From: Mycolicibacterium mengxianglii
GTDB lineage: Bacteria > Actinomycetota > Actinomycetes > Mycobacteriales > Mycobacteriaceae
Length of the DNA stretch: 64,000 bases
Direction of reading: 5' to 3'
NCBI RefSeq assembly: GCF_015710575.1
Contig: NZ_CP065373.1
Location: 3,534,001-3,598,000 of the forward strand
Part shown: one piece after another, positions 1 to 11,000 of the stretch
Position numbering within the stretch: the stretch's first letter is position 1
How the letters are laid out: each line of letters starts with the position of its first letter
The notes under the pieces: generated by a model
What the model saw: only the letters and a program-made list of their open reading frames with translations
Database searches by the model: none
What the model was told of the DNA's origin: nothing
Position numbers and translations under genes: made by a program

Positions 1-895
1 GGTGGAAGACGTCGAAGTCTTCCAGCTTCTCGCCGGTGGAGGCGAACAGGATCGGCACGCCGGTGACCTCGCGGACCGACAGAGCGGCACCACCGCGGGC
101 GTCGCCGTCGAGCTTGGTCAGCACCACACCGGTGAAGCCGACACCGGCACCGAAGGCCTCCGCGGTGGCCACCGCGTCCTGGCCGATCATGGCGTCGAGT
201 ACGAACAGCGTCTCGTCCGGGTGCACGGCGTCGCGAATGCCGGCGGCCTGGGCCATCAGTACGTCATCGATACCGAGGCGGCCTGCGGTGTCGACGATCA
301 CCACGTCGTAGTGCTTGGCCTTGGCCTCGGCCAGACCCGCGGCGGCGACCGCGACCGGATCACCCGGGCCGGCACCGTCGGTTTCGTCGGCGCTCGGCGC
401 GGTTCCGGGGTGCGGGGCGAAGACAGCGACGCCGGCTCGCTGGCCGACGATCTGCAGCTGGTTGACCGCGCCGGGACGCTGCAGGTCGCACGCCACCAGC
501 AGTGGGGTATGTCCTTGTCCGCGAAGCCATTTGGCAAGCTTTCCGGCCAGCGTGGTCTTACCGGCACCCTGCAGACCGGCCAGCATGATGACCGTCGGGG
601 GCGTCTTGGCGAACCGCAGCTGGCGGGTCTCGCCGCCGAGGATGCCGATGAGCTCCTCGTTGACGATCTTGACGACCTGTTGGGCGGGGTTCAGCGCACC
701 GGAGACTTCGGCGCCCTTGGCGCGTTCCTTGATCCGGTTGATGAAGGCACGGACGACGGGCAGCGAGACGTCGGCTTCCAGCAGCGCCAGCCTGATCTCC
801 CGGGCCGTGGCGTCGATGTCGGCGTCGGTGAGCCGACCCTTGCCGCGCAGGCCGGACAGTGCACCGGTGAGCCGGTCGGACAGGGATTCAAACAC
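1..895 (-). CDS. ffh: Signal recognition particle GTPase Ffh (partial, C-terminus off window)
   Basis: Ffh binds SRP RNA and signal sequences of nascent membrane proteins and docks on FtsY, which is also encoded in this window. The minus strand from a GTG at 895 reads VFESLSDRLTGALSGL, the usual SRP54 N-terminal helical start, followed by the G domain: P-loop GLQGAGKTTLAGKLA, the DTAGRL box, and TKLDGDARGG near the window edge. About 298 codons are present; the end of the G domain and the methionine-rich M domain lie beyond base 1. Only 81 bp separate it from glnD. The GTG start is chosen because it gives the conserved family N-terminus. The function is certain; the gene is incomplete only because the window ends. 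Confidence 0.97.
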   Translation of the reverse strand, partial: MFESLSDRLTGALSGLRGKGRLTDADIDATAREIRLALLEADVSLPVVRAFINRIKERAKGAEVSGALNPAQQVVKIVNEELIGILGGETRQLRFAKTPPTVIMLAGLQGAGKTTLAGKLAKWLRGQGHTPLLVACDLQRPGAVNQLQIVGQRAGVAVFAPHPGTAPSADETDGAGPGDPVAVAAAGLAEAKAKHYDVVIVDTAGRLGIDDVLMAQAAGIRDAVHPDETLFVLDAMIGQDAVATAEAFGAGVGFTGVVLTKLDGDARGGAALSVREVTGVPILFASTGEKLEDFDVFH

Positions 896-976
896 GGGGC
901 AAGCCTACTTGGCCTGGCCACCGCAGCGCCCATCGCGCCCCGGGCCGTTCTCGATGCCCGCCGCAGGTGCAGTGGC

Positions 977-3499
977 CTAGCCGGCTTCTTGCACCGGTTT
1001 TGCCGGTGGCGGCGCGGGCAGCACCGCGAACAGCCCCTTCTCCAACGATGCACGCAACGAGCCGTCCTCGTCGGGTGTGGGCGCCACGATGCCGAACGCA
1101 TCGACCACGGAGGACCCCAGGGTGGTCACCTTCGCCCACACGATGTCCACTCCGGCCTGCTCGAACACCGCGGTCAGCGTCGCCAACAGGCCGGCGCGGT
1201 CGGTCGAGCGGATCTCGACCGTCACCTCCCTGCCGCCATGTTCGGTGATGCGGCCGTCATGCCAGAGCAGGCGGGGCGGAGCCGCCGGTGGATTGATCGG
1301 GACGGCCGCACGCACCTCCCCGGCACGGCCGGGCACGGAGGCGTTCTCGGCTTCTTTGCGCTCGAGCGCACCGGCGACGTCGAGGTCCCCGTCGACCGCG
1401 AGGATCAACTGTTGGCGCAGCAGTTCAGCGGCAGGCGGTGAACCGAAATGGGGTGACACCAGGAAGGTGTTGATCGCCGAGCCCTGATGACTGTTCACCG
1501 AGGCCGAATACACCCGCAGCGAGTGCAGCGCCAGCACACCCGCTGCCTTGGACAGCGTGCCCCGACGATCCGGGGCGATGATCGTCACGTTGTAGGTGTG
1601 CGCGCTCTCCCCGGCGGTGAGATCGACGTGCACGCCCCCGTCATCGGCGGCGAGCTCGAGGTACCGGGGATCAACCGGGTCAGCCTGAGGCAGCGGTTCC
1701 CCCGCCATCACCAGCCGGCAGCGGCGCACCAGGTCGCCGATCAGCGACGCTTTCCAGTCGCCCCACACGCCGGGTCCGGTGGCCAGCGAGTCCGCCTCGG
1801 CCAGGGCGTGGAGCAGCTCCAGCAGTACCGAGTCACCGCCCAGGGCGTTGGCCACCGCGGCGATGGTGTCCGGGTTCTGCAGGTCTTTGCGGGTCGCCGT
1901 CTCGGGCAACAGCAGGTGATAGCGCACGATCGCCGACAAGGTCTCCACATCGGAGGGCCACAGGCCCAGCCTGGTGCCGATCTGAGTGGCCAGTTCGGCT
2001 CCGATGATGCTGTGGTCACCGCCGCGGCCTTTGCCGATGTCGTGGACCAGCGCACCCAGCACCAACAGATCCGGGCGCGACACCCGGGTGGTGAGAGCGC
2101 TCGCGCGCGACACCGTCTCCACGAGATGGCGATCCACGGTCCAGATGTGCACGACGTCGCGCGGCGGCAGGTCACGCACCGCTCCCCATTCGGGAAAGAG
2201 CCTGCCCCACAACCCGGTCCGGTCAAGCGCCTCGACCGTCGCCACTGCGCTGTCACCGGCGGCCAGCAGCACCAGCAGGTCCTTGAGGGCCTGGCGCGGC
2301 CACGGCGTGCGCAACTCCGGCGCCGAATCGGCCAACCGGGACAGCGTGGACCCCGATATCGGCAGACCGGTGGTCGCCGATGCGGCCGCGACCCGCAGGA
2401 TCAGCCCGGGGTCCCGCTCGGGCCGAGCGTCCCTGGCGAGGATGACTTCGCCGTTGAATTCGATCACACCCTCGTCGAGGGGCCGGCGCACCGGACGGCG
2501 CAGGGCAGCAAATCCCCTGCGGGGCAATGCATTACCCGCAGTACGCAGACCTGCATCGACGTAGTAGCTGACGGTCCGGGCGGCATCGGAGAGCATCCGG
2601 GCCAGGTCGAACCGGTCACCGATGCGCAGCGCGGCACCGATCTCGTCGGCGTGCTGGGCCAGCAACTGATCCCGACCGCGTCCCGAGCTGCGGTGCAGTT
2701 CGGTGCGCACGTTCAGCAGTGCGAGGTGGGCTCCACCGAGTGAACCCGTCGGTGACGCCAGTGAGTGATTGGGATGGACGTCGGCGAGCTGGGCGATCGC
2801 CAGCGCGTTGAGTAGTTGGACATCACGCAATCCGCCGCGGCCGCACTTGAGATCGGGTTCGGCGCGGTGCGCGATCTGACCGCTGCGATGCCAACGGGCC
2901 TGAGTGTGCTCGACGAGTTCTTCGAAGCGGGAAGCGATTCCGGTTCGCCACTGCCGCCGGGCGCCGCCGATCAGCAATGACGACAGTGCGGGGTCGCCGG
3001 CGATGTGTCGGGCCTCGAGCATCGCCAGCCCGGCGGAGATGTCCTCACTGGCCACCTTGAGCGCCTCGGGAACAGTGCGCACGCTGTGGTCGAGGCGAAT
3101 GTTGGCGTCCCACAACGGGTACCACAGCTGCTCCGCCACCGCGGCGACCACATCGGTGGGCATGTTGTCATGCACCAGGGTGAGGTCCAGGTCGGAGTAG
3201 GGCACCAGCTCGCCACGTCCGAGCCCGCCGGTGGCCACGATGGCGAATCCACTGGTGGCGGTGATGCCGATCTCGGTGGCCTTGGTACTCAACCAGAATT
3301 CGTGCAGATCGAGCAGTGCGTCGCGAAGCGCAGCGGAATCCAGTTGTCGGGTGCCGCCGGCGAGCAGCTGCTGCACTGCCTTGGCCAGATCGGTGGCCGG
3401 CCGGGGCGGCTCGGTGAACACCGGAGGGGCACTGAATGAACCCGCCGCCGGGGCCTCCTTACGGGAGGCACCGGCGGCGGGATCTGGTATCTGCTTCAT
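977..3499 (-). CDS. glnD: Protein-PII nucleotidyltransferase GlnD
   Basis: GlnD modifies the PII protein according to glutamine status; in mycobacteria it is known to adenylylate PII. The 840-residue reading shows the nucleotidyltransferase signature [16 protein letters not shown] (about residues 91-106), an HD hydrolase domain with [13 protein letters not shown] in the middle, and two C-terminal ACT domains (around [20 protein letters not shown] and [15 protein letters not shown]). It is the last gene of amt-glnB-glnD, 80 bp after glnB. ATG 3499 has a GAGGACG ribosome site, but it adds roughly 25 residues relative to the M. tuberculosis protein as I remember it. A GTG at 3421 is an alternative start. 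A strong hairpin (3441-3481) lies within this extension, so the start is uncertain. Confidence 0.95.
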   Translation of the reverse strand: MKQIPDPAAGASRKEAPAAGSFSAPPVFTEPPRPATDLAKAVQQLLAGGTRQLDSAALRDALLDLHEFWLSTKATEIGITATSGFAIVATGGLGRGELVPYSDLDLTLVHDNMPTDVVAAVAEQLWYPLWDANIRLDHSVRTVPEALKVASEDISAGLAMLEARHIAGDPALSSLLIGGARRQWRTGIASRFEELVEHTQARWHRSGQIAHRAEPDLKCGRGGLRDVQLLNALAIAQLADVHPNHSLASPTGSLGGAHLALLNVRTELHRSSGRGRDQLLAQHADEIGAALRIGDRFDLARMLSDAARTVSYYVDAGLRTAGNALPRRGFAALRRPVRRPLDEGVIEFNGEVILARDARPERDPGLILRVAAASATTGLPISGSTLSRLADSAPELRTPWPRQALKDLLVLLAAGDSAVATVEALDRTGLWGRLFPEWGAVRDLPPRDVVHIWTVDRHLVETVSRASALTTRVSRPDLLVLGALVHDIGKGRGGDHSIIGAELATQIGTRLGLWPSDVETLSAIVRYHLLLPETATRKDLQNPDTIAAVANALGGDSVLLELLHALAEADSLATGPGVWGDWKASLIGDLVRRCRLVMAGEPLPQADPVDPRYLELAADDGGVHVDLTAGESAHTYNVTIIAPDRRGTLSKAAGVLALHSLRVYSASVNSHQGSAINTFLVSPHFGSPPAAELLRQQLILAVDGDLDVAGALERKEAENASVPGRAGEVRAAVPINPPAAPPRLLWHDGRITEHGGREVTVEIRSTDRAGLLATLTAVFEQAGVDIVWAKVTTLGSSVVDAFGIVAPTPDEDGSLRASLEKGLFAVLPAPPPAKPVQEAG
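3441..3481 (-). repeat. Long GC-rich inverted repeat in the 5' end of glnD
   Basis: Arms at 3441-3458 and 3464-3481 match at 17 of 18 positions around a 5-nt loop. It begins 18 nt after the annotated glnD ATG and encodes a repeated PAAG motif on either side. In the RNA it would form a very stable hairpin with AAGGAGG near the loop. It could be an intercistronic terminator or attenuator between glnB and glnD if translation really starts at 3421, or a structured 5' coding region. Confidence 0.6.
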
Positions 3500-3579
3500 C
3501 TCGTCCTCTTGTTTTCCGTTACCGACAAACGCTCACTCGGTGCACGGCCCGAAAGAGGACGTTCAGAAGTTGTTGCGAC

Positions 3580-3918
<339 letters not shown>

Positions 3919-3970
3919 TTAGACGGTTCCTTCCAGGTCACTGTGAATGTCACTGTCCAATACTTCCCGA

Positions 3971-5323
3971 TCAGGCGAGTTCATAAGCAGTTTCCGCATG
4001 TTCGGTCTCGTCGATGCCGGTGTCCTCGTCCTCCTCGGTCACCCGCCAGCCCAAGGGCTTGACGATGAACGCGATGATCACAGTCATGATGGCGGTGAAG
4101 ATCACTGCGACCAGGGCGATGACGATCTGCACGATCAGCTGGTCGATGCCGCCGCCGTAGAACAGTCCGGTCTCGCTGGCCAGCAGGCCGATTCCGACGG
4201 TGCCCCAGAGGCCGGCGACAAGGTGCACGCCGACCACATCGAGCGAATCGTCATAGCCGAACTTGTACTTCAGCCCGATGGCCAGAGCCGACAGGACACC
4301 GGCGACCGCGCCGAGGATCAAGGAGCCGATGGGCGTGAGTGCCCCACAGGCCGGGGTGATCGCAACCAGGCCGGCGACGATACCCGACGCCGCACCCACA
4401 CTCGTGGCATGACCGTCACGGATGCGCTCGACAACCAACCAGGCCAGCATCGCCGCCGCGGTGGCCGCGGTGGTGTTCACCCACACCTGACCGGCGATCA
4501 TGTCTGCCGCACCCTCGGATCCGACGTTGAAGCCGAACCAGCCGAACCACAGGATGGCCGCACCGAGCATGACGAACGGGATGTTGTGCGGGCGGAAGGC
4601 GGTCTTGCCGAAGCCGCGGCGCTTGCCGATCAGCAGCGCCAGCACCAGAGCTGCCATACCGGCGTTGATGTGAACCACGGTGCCACCGGCGAAGTCGATC
4701 GGAGCCACATTGGCAGCGCCTTCGTCGTCAACACCGAACATCATTGCCGCAAGGCCACCGTCGGACGCGGACAACAGGCCGCCACCCCAAACCATGTGTG
4801 CCAGCGGGAAGTACACCAGCGTCACCCAGATGCCGCCGAACACCAGCCAGGTGCCGAACTTCATCCGCTCGGCGACCGCACCACTGATCAGGGCCACGGT
4901 GATGACCGCGAAGGTCAACTGGAATGCCACCCAGACGATGGCGGGCACGGTGCCGAAACCGCCCAGCACGTAGGTACTCACTCCGTCGACCTCACGGGTC
5001 TCCAGCAGCTGGCTGAGGCCGAAGAGGGAGAACGGATTGTCGAAGATACCCAGGATGTCGCTCTCGCCGGTGTGCCCGGAAGAGAACGACATCGAGTATC
5101 CCCACAGCACGTAGATGACGCTGACCACGCCCAGGGAGCCGAAGGACATCATCATCATGTTGAGGACGGACTTCTGGCGCGACAGACCGCCGTAGAAGAA
5201 CGCCAGCCCCGGCGTCATGAACAGCACCAGGGCCGCGGAAGTGAGTACCCAGGCGGTATCGCCGGCGCTCAGACCCTCCGGCCCAAAGGGCAGGAAGGCT
5301 TCGTCTGGTAAGGCTAAGACCAC
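3971..5323 (-). CDS. amt: Ammonium transporter Amt
   Basis: This is an integral membrane ammonium channel/transporter of the Amt/Rh family, about 11 membrane spans, 450 residues. Recognisable blocks are MTPGLAFFYGGLSRQKSVLN near the N-terminus, the pore segment LAHMVWGGGLL, DFAGGTVVHINAGMAALVLA, and the signature VDVVGVHLVAGLWG (pore histidine). The C-terminal tail after residue 420 is cytoplasmic and acidic, where PII docks in characterised systems. The GTG start at 5323 follows a strong AAGGAGG. It is the first gene of amt-glnB-glnD, and two GlnR-like elements lie 90-135 bp upstream. Confidence 0.97.
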   Translation of the reverse strand: MVLALPDEAFLPFGPEGLSAGDTAWVLTSAALVLFMTPGLAFFYGGLSRQKSVLNMMMMSFGSLGVVSVIYVLWGYSMSFSSGHTGESDILGIFDNPFSLFGLSQLLETREVDGVSTYVLGGFGTVPAIVWVAFQLTFAVITVALISGAVAERMKFGTWLVFGGIWVTLVYFPLAHMVWGGGLLSASDGGLAAMMFGVDDEGAANVAPIDFAGGTVVHINAGMAALVLALLIGKRRGFGKTAFRPHNIPFVMLGAAILWFGWFGFNVGSEGAADMIAGQVWVNTTAATAAAMLAWLVVERIRDGHATSVGAASGIVAGLVAITPACGALTPIGSLILGAVAGVLSALAIGLKYKFGYDDSLDVVGVHLVAGLWGTVGIGLLASETGLFYGGGIDQLIVQIVIALVAVIFTAIMTVIIAFIVKPLGWRVTEEDEDTGIDETEHAETAYELA

Positions 5324-5411
5324 TTTGTGTGAACCTCCTTGGAGAGTACGCCGATCGGATCGGCCTCCCGAGAAGATTCGATGGCTGTGGTTTCCCCAGT
5401 GATTCTGTTGT

Positions 5412-5459
5412 GTTTCCGACAGGTGAACGCACGGCCGCTAAGCGTTACGCTCGTGTTTC
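5412..5459 (-). promoter_or_regulatory. Putative GlnR-binding region upstream of amt
   Basis: Read on the plus strand there are two GT-n9-GT elements: GTTTC-n6-GTGAA at 5412-5427 and GTTAC-n6-GTTTC at 5444-5459. On the amt strand these are AC-n9-AC, the spacing known for actinobacterial GlnR half-sites (GTnAC-n6-GaAAC). Location in the 206-bp amt upstream region fits GlnR control of nitrogen scavenging. The match is by eye only; no GlnR gene is in the window. Confidence 0.45.
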
Positions 5460-5529
5460 GTCGCCGCCATTGGGCGAAATTGACGCAAACGTGCCAGAAT
5501 GTAACGCTTTATCCGCCGACCTTTGCGGG

Positions 5530-6942
5530 TTACCCGAGTAGCGCGTCGACGAAGGCGCCCGGCTCGAACGGCGCCAGATCGTCCGGCCCTTCGCCGAGAC
5601 CCACCAGTTTCACCGGGACACCCAGCTCCTGCTGCACGCGGAACACGATGCCGCCCTTAGCCGTGCCGTCCAACTTGGTGAGCACCACACCGGTGATCTC
5701 AACGACGTCAGCGAACACCCGGGCCTGCGCCAGTCCGTTCTGTCCGATCGTCGCGTCGAGCACCAGCAACACCTCGTCGACCGACGCCCTTTTGCTCACC
5801 ACGCGCTTGACCTTGCTGAGCTCATCCATCAGACCGACCTTGTTGTGCAGCCGGCCCGCGGTGTCGATGACGACGACGTCGGCGCCGTTGACAATGCCCT
5901 TGTCCACCGCGTCGAAGGCCACCGATGCCGGGTCGGCCCCTTCGGCCCCCCGCACCACTTCGGCGCCCACGCGGGAACCCCAGGTCTGCAACTGGTCGGC
6001 GGCCGCGGCCCGGAAGGTGTCGGCGGCACCGAGGACCACCCGGCGGCCGTCAGCCACCAGGACGCGGGCCAGCTTGCCGACGGTCGTGGTCTTGCCGGTG
6101 CCATTGACGCCGACGACCAGCAGCACCGAGGGCGCTTGCTCGTGTGGCAGCGCCTTGATCGACCGGTCGAACTCGGGATGCAATTCGGCGATCAGGGCGT
6201 CACGAAGCACCTGCCGGGCGTCGGCGTCGGTGCGCACTCCGCTGGCGGCGAGCTTTCCGCGCAACGAGGCCATCACCGCCGCAGTGACCACGGGCCCGAG
6301 GTCGGCGATCAGCAGGGTGTCCTCGACCTCCTCCCAGGAGTCCTCGTCGAGGTCGCCGCCGCCCAGCAGACCGAGCACGCTGCGGCCGAGCGCGTTCTGC
6401 GACTTGGACAACCTGCCGCGCAAACGGTCGAGCCTGCCCTCGGACGGGGCGATCGTGTCGAGTACCGGGGCCGGCGGTGCAGCTTCGGTTACCGGTTCTG
6501 GTTCTGGTTCGGGGGTGGGCTCAGGCTCGGGGGTGGGCTCAGGCTCCGGGGTGGGCTCAGGCTCCGGGGTGGGTTTTGGTTCGGGGACGGGTGCCGGTTT
6601 CGGTTCCGGCGGCGCCAGGGTGTCCGGTTCGGGAAGTTGGACGTCGGCGATCGACCTCTTCGGCGCGTCACGCGGGACGGTGGCGTCGTCGCCGACCGCG
6701 GGCAATCCGCTGGTGTCGGGCTGTTTCGGCGGCCGCACCTTTTCCGGCGCCGGCGGCGCGGACTGGCTGAAGGTGATGCCCGAGGACGCGGTGTAGCCTC
6801 CCGACCGGTCTATCGGTTTCGTCGGATCCGGCGGCGGCGCCAGACTGATGCGCCGCCGTCGGTAGCGCACCAACCCCACGACGAGCGCAGTGACGAGCAG
6901 GACGGCGACAACCGCGATTGCGATCCAGAGACCTTCAGACAC
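5530..6942 (-). CDS. ftsY: Signal recognition particle receptor FtsY
   Basis: FtsY is the membrane-associated receptor GTPase that pairs with Ffh. From GTG 6942 the protein has 470 residues: an N-terminal membrane helix ([19 protein letters not shown]), a basic RRRR stop, a long acidic/proline linker with PEPEPT repeats, and the NG domain with [35 protein letters not shown] and [10 protein letters not shown]. The reading frame continues 29 codons upstream to 7029, but starting at [11 protein letters not shown] matches the known mycobacterial N-terminus and leaves a 31-bp gap to the divergent fni gene. Actinobacterial FtsY commonly carries a transmembrane helix, as here. Confidence 0.96.
   Translation of the reverse strand: MSEGLWIAIAVVAVLLVTALVVGLVRYRRRRISLAPPPDPTKPIDRSGGYTASSGITFSQSAPPAPEKVRPPKQPDTSGLPAVGDDATVPRDAPKRSIADVQLPEPDTLAPPEPKPAPVPEPKPTPEPEPTPEPEPTPEPEPTPEPEPEPVTEAAPPAPVLDTIAPSEGRLDRLRGRLSKSQNALGRSVLGLLGGGDLDEDSWEEVEDTLLIADLGPVVTAAVMASLRGKLAASGVRTDADARQVLRDALIAELHPEFDRSIKALPHEQAPSVLLVVGVNGTGKTTTVGKLARVLVADGRRVVLGAADTFRAAAADQLQTWGSRVGAEVVRGAEGADPASVAFDAVDKGIVNGADVVVIDTAGRLHNKVGLMDELSKVKRVVSKRASVDEVLLVLDATIGQNGLAQARVFADVVEITGVVLTKLDGTAKGGIVFRVQQELGVPVKLVGLGEGPDDLAPFEPGAFVDALLG
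6510..6580. repeat. 18-bp tandem repeat in the ftsY linker
   Basis: About three to four copies of an 18-bp unit (GGGTGGGCTCAGGCTC core on the plus strand) encode TPEPEP hexapeptides of the FtsY acidic linker. The near-identical nucleotide copies suggest slippage-prone DNA; copy number may vary between strains. Confidence 0.75.
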
Positions 6943-6973
6943 TCGGACATTCTCCCAAAGCGGGTATGCGGTG

Positions 6974-8002
6974 ATGATGCAGCCCGGTCCCACCGACGAC
7001 GGCACCCACGTGCGCAAGCTGCGGCACATCGACGCGTGCCTGTCCGGCGAGGTGGATTACGTCGACGTCACGACCGGTTTCGAGCGCTATCGACTGCCCT
7101 ATAACGCGCTCACCCAGACCAGCCTCGCCGCGGTGGATCTGCGCACCGAGTTCCTGGGAGCGACCCTGCGCGCGCCGGTTCTCGTCGGCGCCATGACCGG
7201 CGGGGCCGACCTGTCCGGCGTCATCAACCGGAACCTGGCCGCCGCCGCCCAGCAGCTCGGTGTGGCGATGATGCTGGGATCGCAGCGCATCATGCTCGAC
7301 GACAACTCGGCCGCCGTCAGCTTCGACGTCCGTGACGTCGCACCGGACGTGCTGTTGATCGGCAACATCGGCCTGGCGCAGCTGTCTCCGGCATCGGTGC
7401 CCTACCTGGACAAGGCGCTGAGCCGGGTCGGCGCCGACGCGCTGGCCGTGCACACCAACCCGTTGCAGGAAGCCATGCAGGACGGCGGCGACACCGATTT
7501 CAGTGGCACGCTGGGTCGCCTCGCCGACCTCACTGACTCGCTGGACTATCCGATCCTGGTCAAGGAAGTCGGTCACGGCATCGGTGCGGCCGCGGCCCGA
7601 CAGCTACGGGGCAGCCGGATCGCCGCGGTCGACGTGGCGGGCGCCGGTGGCACCTCCTGGGCCCGGGTCGAGCAGCTGGTGCGCTACGGCGAGATCCGCT
7701 ACCCGGCCCTGGCGGAGTGGGGCGTGCCGACGGCGGTGGCGCTGTGTGAGACATTGCGAGAACTGCCTGGCATGCCGGTGATCGCCTCCGGCGGCATCCG
7801 CAACGGCATGGACGCCGGCAAGGCGCTGGCGCTCGGCGCGAGCGCGGTCGCGGTAGCCCGGCCCCTGCTGGCGCCGGCCGTGCAATCGGCGGACGCGGTG
7901 GTCGACTGGCTGGGCCGTTTCATCGAGGAGTTGCGCATCTGCCTGCACGGCTGTGACGCCGTGGATCTGGCGGCGCTGCGCACCGTCGGAGTCAGCTCTT
8001 GA
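6974..8002 (+). CDS. fni: Type 2 isopentenyl-diphosphate delta-isomerase (FMN-dependent)
   Basis: It interconverts isopentenyl and dimethylallyl diphosphate using reduced FMN. The protein has about 342 residues and a TIM-barrel fold: [10 protein letters not shown] near the start, [43 protein letters not shown] and the FMN-phosphate loop [13 protein letters not shown]. Starts at 6971 (GTG), 6974 and 6977 are all possible; none has a strong Shine-Dalgarno. It lies between ftsY (divergent) and smc (convergent, 11-bp tail overlap). M. tuberculosis has no gene here and uses a type 1 enzyme elsewhere. In some pigmented mycobacteria the type 2 enzyme sits in a carotenoid cluster, but no carotenoid genes adjoin this one. 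Confidence 0.9.
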   Translation: MMQPGPTDDGTHVRKLRHIDACLSGEVDYVDVTTGFERYRLPYNALTQTSLAAVDLRTEFLGATLRAPVLVGAMTGGADLSGVINRNLAAAAQQLGVAMMLGSQRIMLDDNSAAVSFDVRDVAPDVLLIGNIGLAQLSPASVPYLDKALSRVGADALAVHTNPLQEAMQDGGDTDFSGTLGRLADLTDSLDYPILVKEVGHGIGAAAARQLRGSRIAAVDVAGAGGTSWARVEQLVRYGEIRYPALAEWGVPTAVALCETLRELPGMPVIASGGIRNGMDAGKALALGASAVAVARPLLAPAVQSADAVVDWLGRFIEELRICLHGCDAVDLAALRTVGVSS

Positions 8003-11000
8003 CCAGCTCTTGGCCCCGCAGCCGCTGAGAGATCACCTGGGTGATGCCGTCGCCCTGCATGGTGACGCCGTACAACGCGTCGGCTATCTCCATCGTCGGC
8101 TTCTGGTGGGTGATCACGATCAGCTGCGACTTCTCCCGCAACTGCTCGAACAACCCCAGCAGGCGGCGCAGGTTGACGTCATCGAGGGCGGCCTCCACCT
8201 CGTCCATCACATAGAACGGCGACGGCCGGGCCCGGAAGATCGCCACCAGCATCGCCACCGCCGTCAGGGACTTCTCGCCACCGGAGAGCAGCGACAATCG
8301 CTTGATCTTCTTGCCGGGCGGCCGCGCTTCGACCTCGACGCCGGTGGTCAGCATGTCACCCGGGTTGGTCAGCAGCAGCCGGCCCTCGCCTCCGGGGAAC
8401 AGCGAGGCGAACACCTGGGTGAATTCGCGTTCGACGTCGGCGTAGGCCTCGGCGAAGACCTGCAGGATGCGGGCGTCGACATCCTCTACGACATCGAGCA
8501 GGTCCTTGCGGGCGGCTTTGACGTCCTCGAGCTGCGTGGACAGGAAGTTGTAGCGCTCCTCCAGCGCGGCAAACTCCTCCAGCGCCAACGGGTTGACCCG
8601 GCCCAGCTCGGCGAGTTCGCGTTCAGCGCGTTTGGCCCGCCGCTCCTGAGTGGGGCGATCGAAGGGCATCGGGGCCGGGGCGGTCACCTGCTCACCCCGC
8701 TCACGGGCCTGCTCGTACTCGGCCATCTCCAATTCTGAGGGCGGCAACCCGACCTGCGGGCCGTATTCGGCCACCAGATCGCTTGCCGCCATACCGAATT
8801 GCTCGAGCACCGTCTGTTCGAGCTGTTCGATGCGCAGCGCTGCCTGCGCCTTGGCCACCTCGTCGCGGTGCAGCGAGTCGGTGAGCGTGGCGATCCTGTT
8901 CTTGAGGGCGTCCACCTCCTGGCGCGCGGCGGTCATCGCCGTGGCGCGCTGCTGACGCTCGGCTGCGAGCTGGTCGCGGCTGCGGGAGGCGACACCCACC
9001 ACCGCCGCCAACCGTTCGGCCAGCTTGCGGCCGGAATCGCCGACCGCCGACGCCACGGTGGCGGCGTGCGCCCGTGCCGCGCGGGCCCGCTGCGCCCTGG
9101 CCCGGGCCTCCCGCTCGGCCGTCGCCGCGCGACGCAGCGAATCCGCCTGTCCACGAACAGCATTCGCACGTTCCTCGGCAGTGCGCACCGCCAGCCGGGC
9201 CTCCACTTCGGCAGCACGCACAGTCTCGACCACAGCGGTCAACCGCTCCCGATCCGCAGGCTCGTCGGCCTCGACCGTCGGCGACTCTTCAGCGTTGTGC
9301 AGCCGCTCCTCGAGTTCGGCGAGCTCGGCGAGTGTCTGGGCCCGGCTGGTCTCCAGCTCATCACGTTGCCGGATCTGCCTGTGCCACTCCAGATCCGCGA
9401 CCCGAGCTTCCTGACCGAGGCGGCCCAGCTGCTCGTAGATCTGCGAGATCGCGGCGTCGGACTCGTTCAATGCCGCCAGCGCCTGCTCAGCGGCATCCTG
9501 GCGGGCAGATTGCTCGGCCGTCGCACCTGAAAGCGCCGCACTGAGCTCTTCGACCTGAGTTTCGGCCGCCGCCAACTCGTTTCGCGCCTTGTCGATTTCG
9601 CTGGCGATCTCCAAAGTACTGGGCTTGCGGTCGGATCCGCCCTGGATCCAGCCCGGACCCACCAGGTCGCCGTCGACGGTCACGGCGCGCAACTGCGGCT
9701 GCCGCGTCACCGTCTGCACCGCCGCAGCCATGTCGTCGACCACCACCACACCTGCCAACAGCGCGGTCAGCGCGCCGCGTAACCGCTGCGGCAACTCGAC
9801 CAGGTCCAATGCCCACCGGGCGCCGACGGGCAACTCTCCCCCGGGCCGGGAGTCCTGGTCGGGCCAGTCCCCGAGCACGATCGCCGCCCGGCCCCCGTCG
9901 GCGTCTTTGAGCGCCGCCACCGCGGAGCGTGCCGCGTCGAAATCATCAGCTGCCACCGCATCCGCGGCGGCGCCGAGCACGGTCGCCACTGCCACCTCAT
10001 ACCCGGTGTGCACCTTCATCATCGTCGCAACGGGGCCGAAAAGCCCGTCGCCACCAAGGTTCTCAGTGAGCCAGGCAGCCCCGTCGCGGCGCTCCAACCC
10101 GACGGCGAGGGCATCGATGCGGGCCAGCAGCGAGGCCACCTGACGTTCGGCGCTGCGTTCGGCGGCCTGCAGTTCGGTCACCCGCTCAACGGCGACCCGC
10201 AGCGCGGCGACGCTTCGGTCGTGCTGCTCGTCGAGTCCCACTTCGCTCTCGTCGAGTTCGTCCACCTGCCCCTGCACGGTCTCGAACTCGGCCTTGGCAC
10301 GCTCGGCACGCTGCCCGGCTTCTTCGATGCCTTCCGACAACCGGGCCACCCGCTCATCGGTCGACTCGACGCGGGCCCGCATGGTCTCCACCTGACCTGC
10401 CAGCCGGGCCAGCCCCTCCCGACGGTCGGCCTCGGCGCGCACGGCGGCCAGGTGCGCGCGCTCGGACTCGGCGGCGGCCCGCTCAGCCTCACCGAGCTCC
10501 TCGCGGGCGGACTCCAGCCGGGCCCGGGTCTCGGCCAGCTCGGCGAGCAGCTGCTGTTCGAGTTCGTGTATCTCGTCGGCTTCGGCGTCCAGCTCGTCGG
10601 GATCGCGCCCGCCGCTGTGTACCGGCTCGGCCGCCAACAGCTGGGTACGTTCGGTGGCGATCCGGACGGTCGCGCTGACCCGCTCGGCCAGCGCCGAAAG
10701 CCGGAACCAGGTCTGCTGGGCGTGCTCGGCACGTTCGGTCAGGGTGCCGACGGCGGTTTCGTGGGCGGTCAGCTCGTCGGTGGCGACGGCCAGCCGCTCG
10801 ACGGCCTCTTCGTGTTCCTTGCGCAGCGCCGCCTCAGTGCCCCCGACGCCGTCGAACTCGGCCTGGCGGCGCACCAGGTCGTCGGCGGCCAGCCGCAGCC
10901 GCGCGTCGCGCAGGTCGGCCTGAATGGTCTGGGCCCGCCGGGCCATCTCGGCTTGCCGGCCCAACGGTTTGAGCTGTCGGCGCAGCTCGGTGGTCAGGTC

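Noticed and set aside
896..976. A gene equivalent to Rv2917 between ffh and glnD
   Set aside because: The gap is only 81 bp and contains no open frame; the gene is simply not at this place.
3947..5311. A 454-residue frame antisense to amt
   Set aside because: It is low-complexity Asp/Gln/His/Arg-rich sequence on the opposite strand of a perfect Amt protein. No start signal or family motif.
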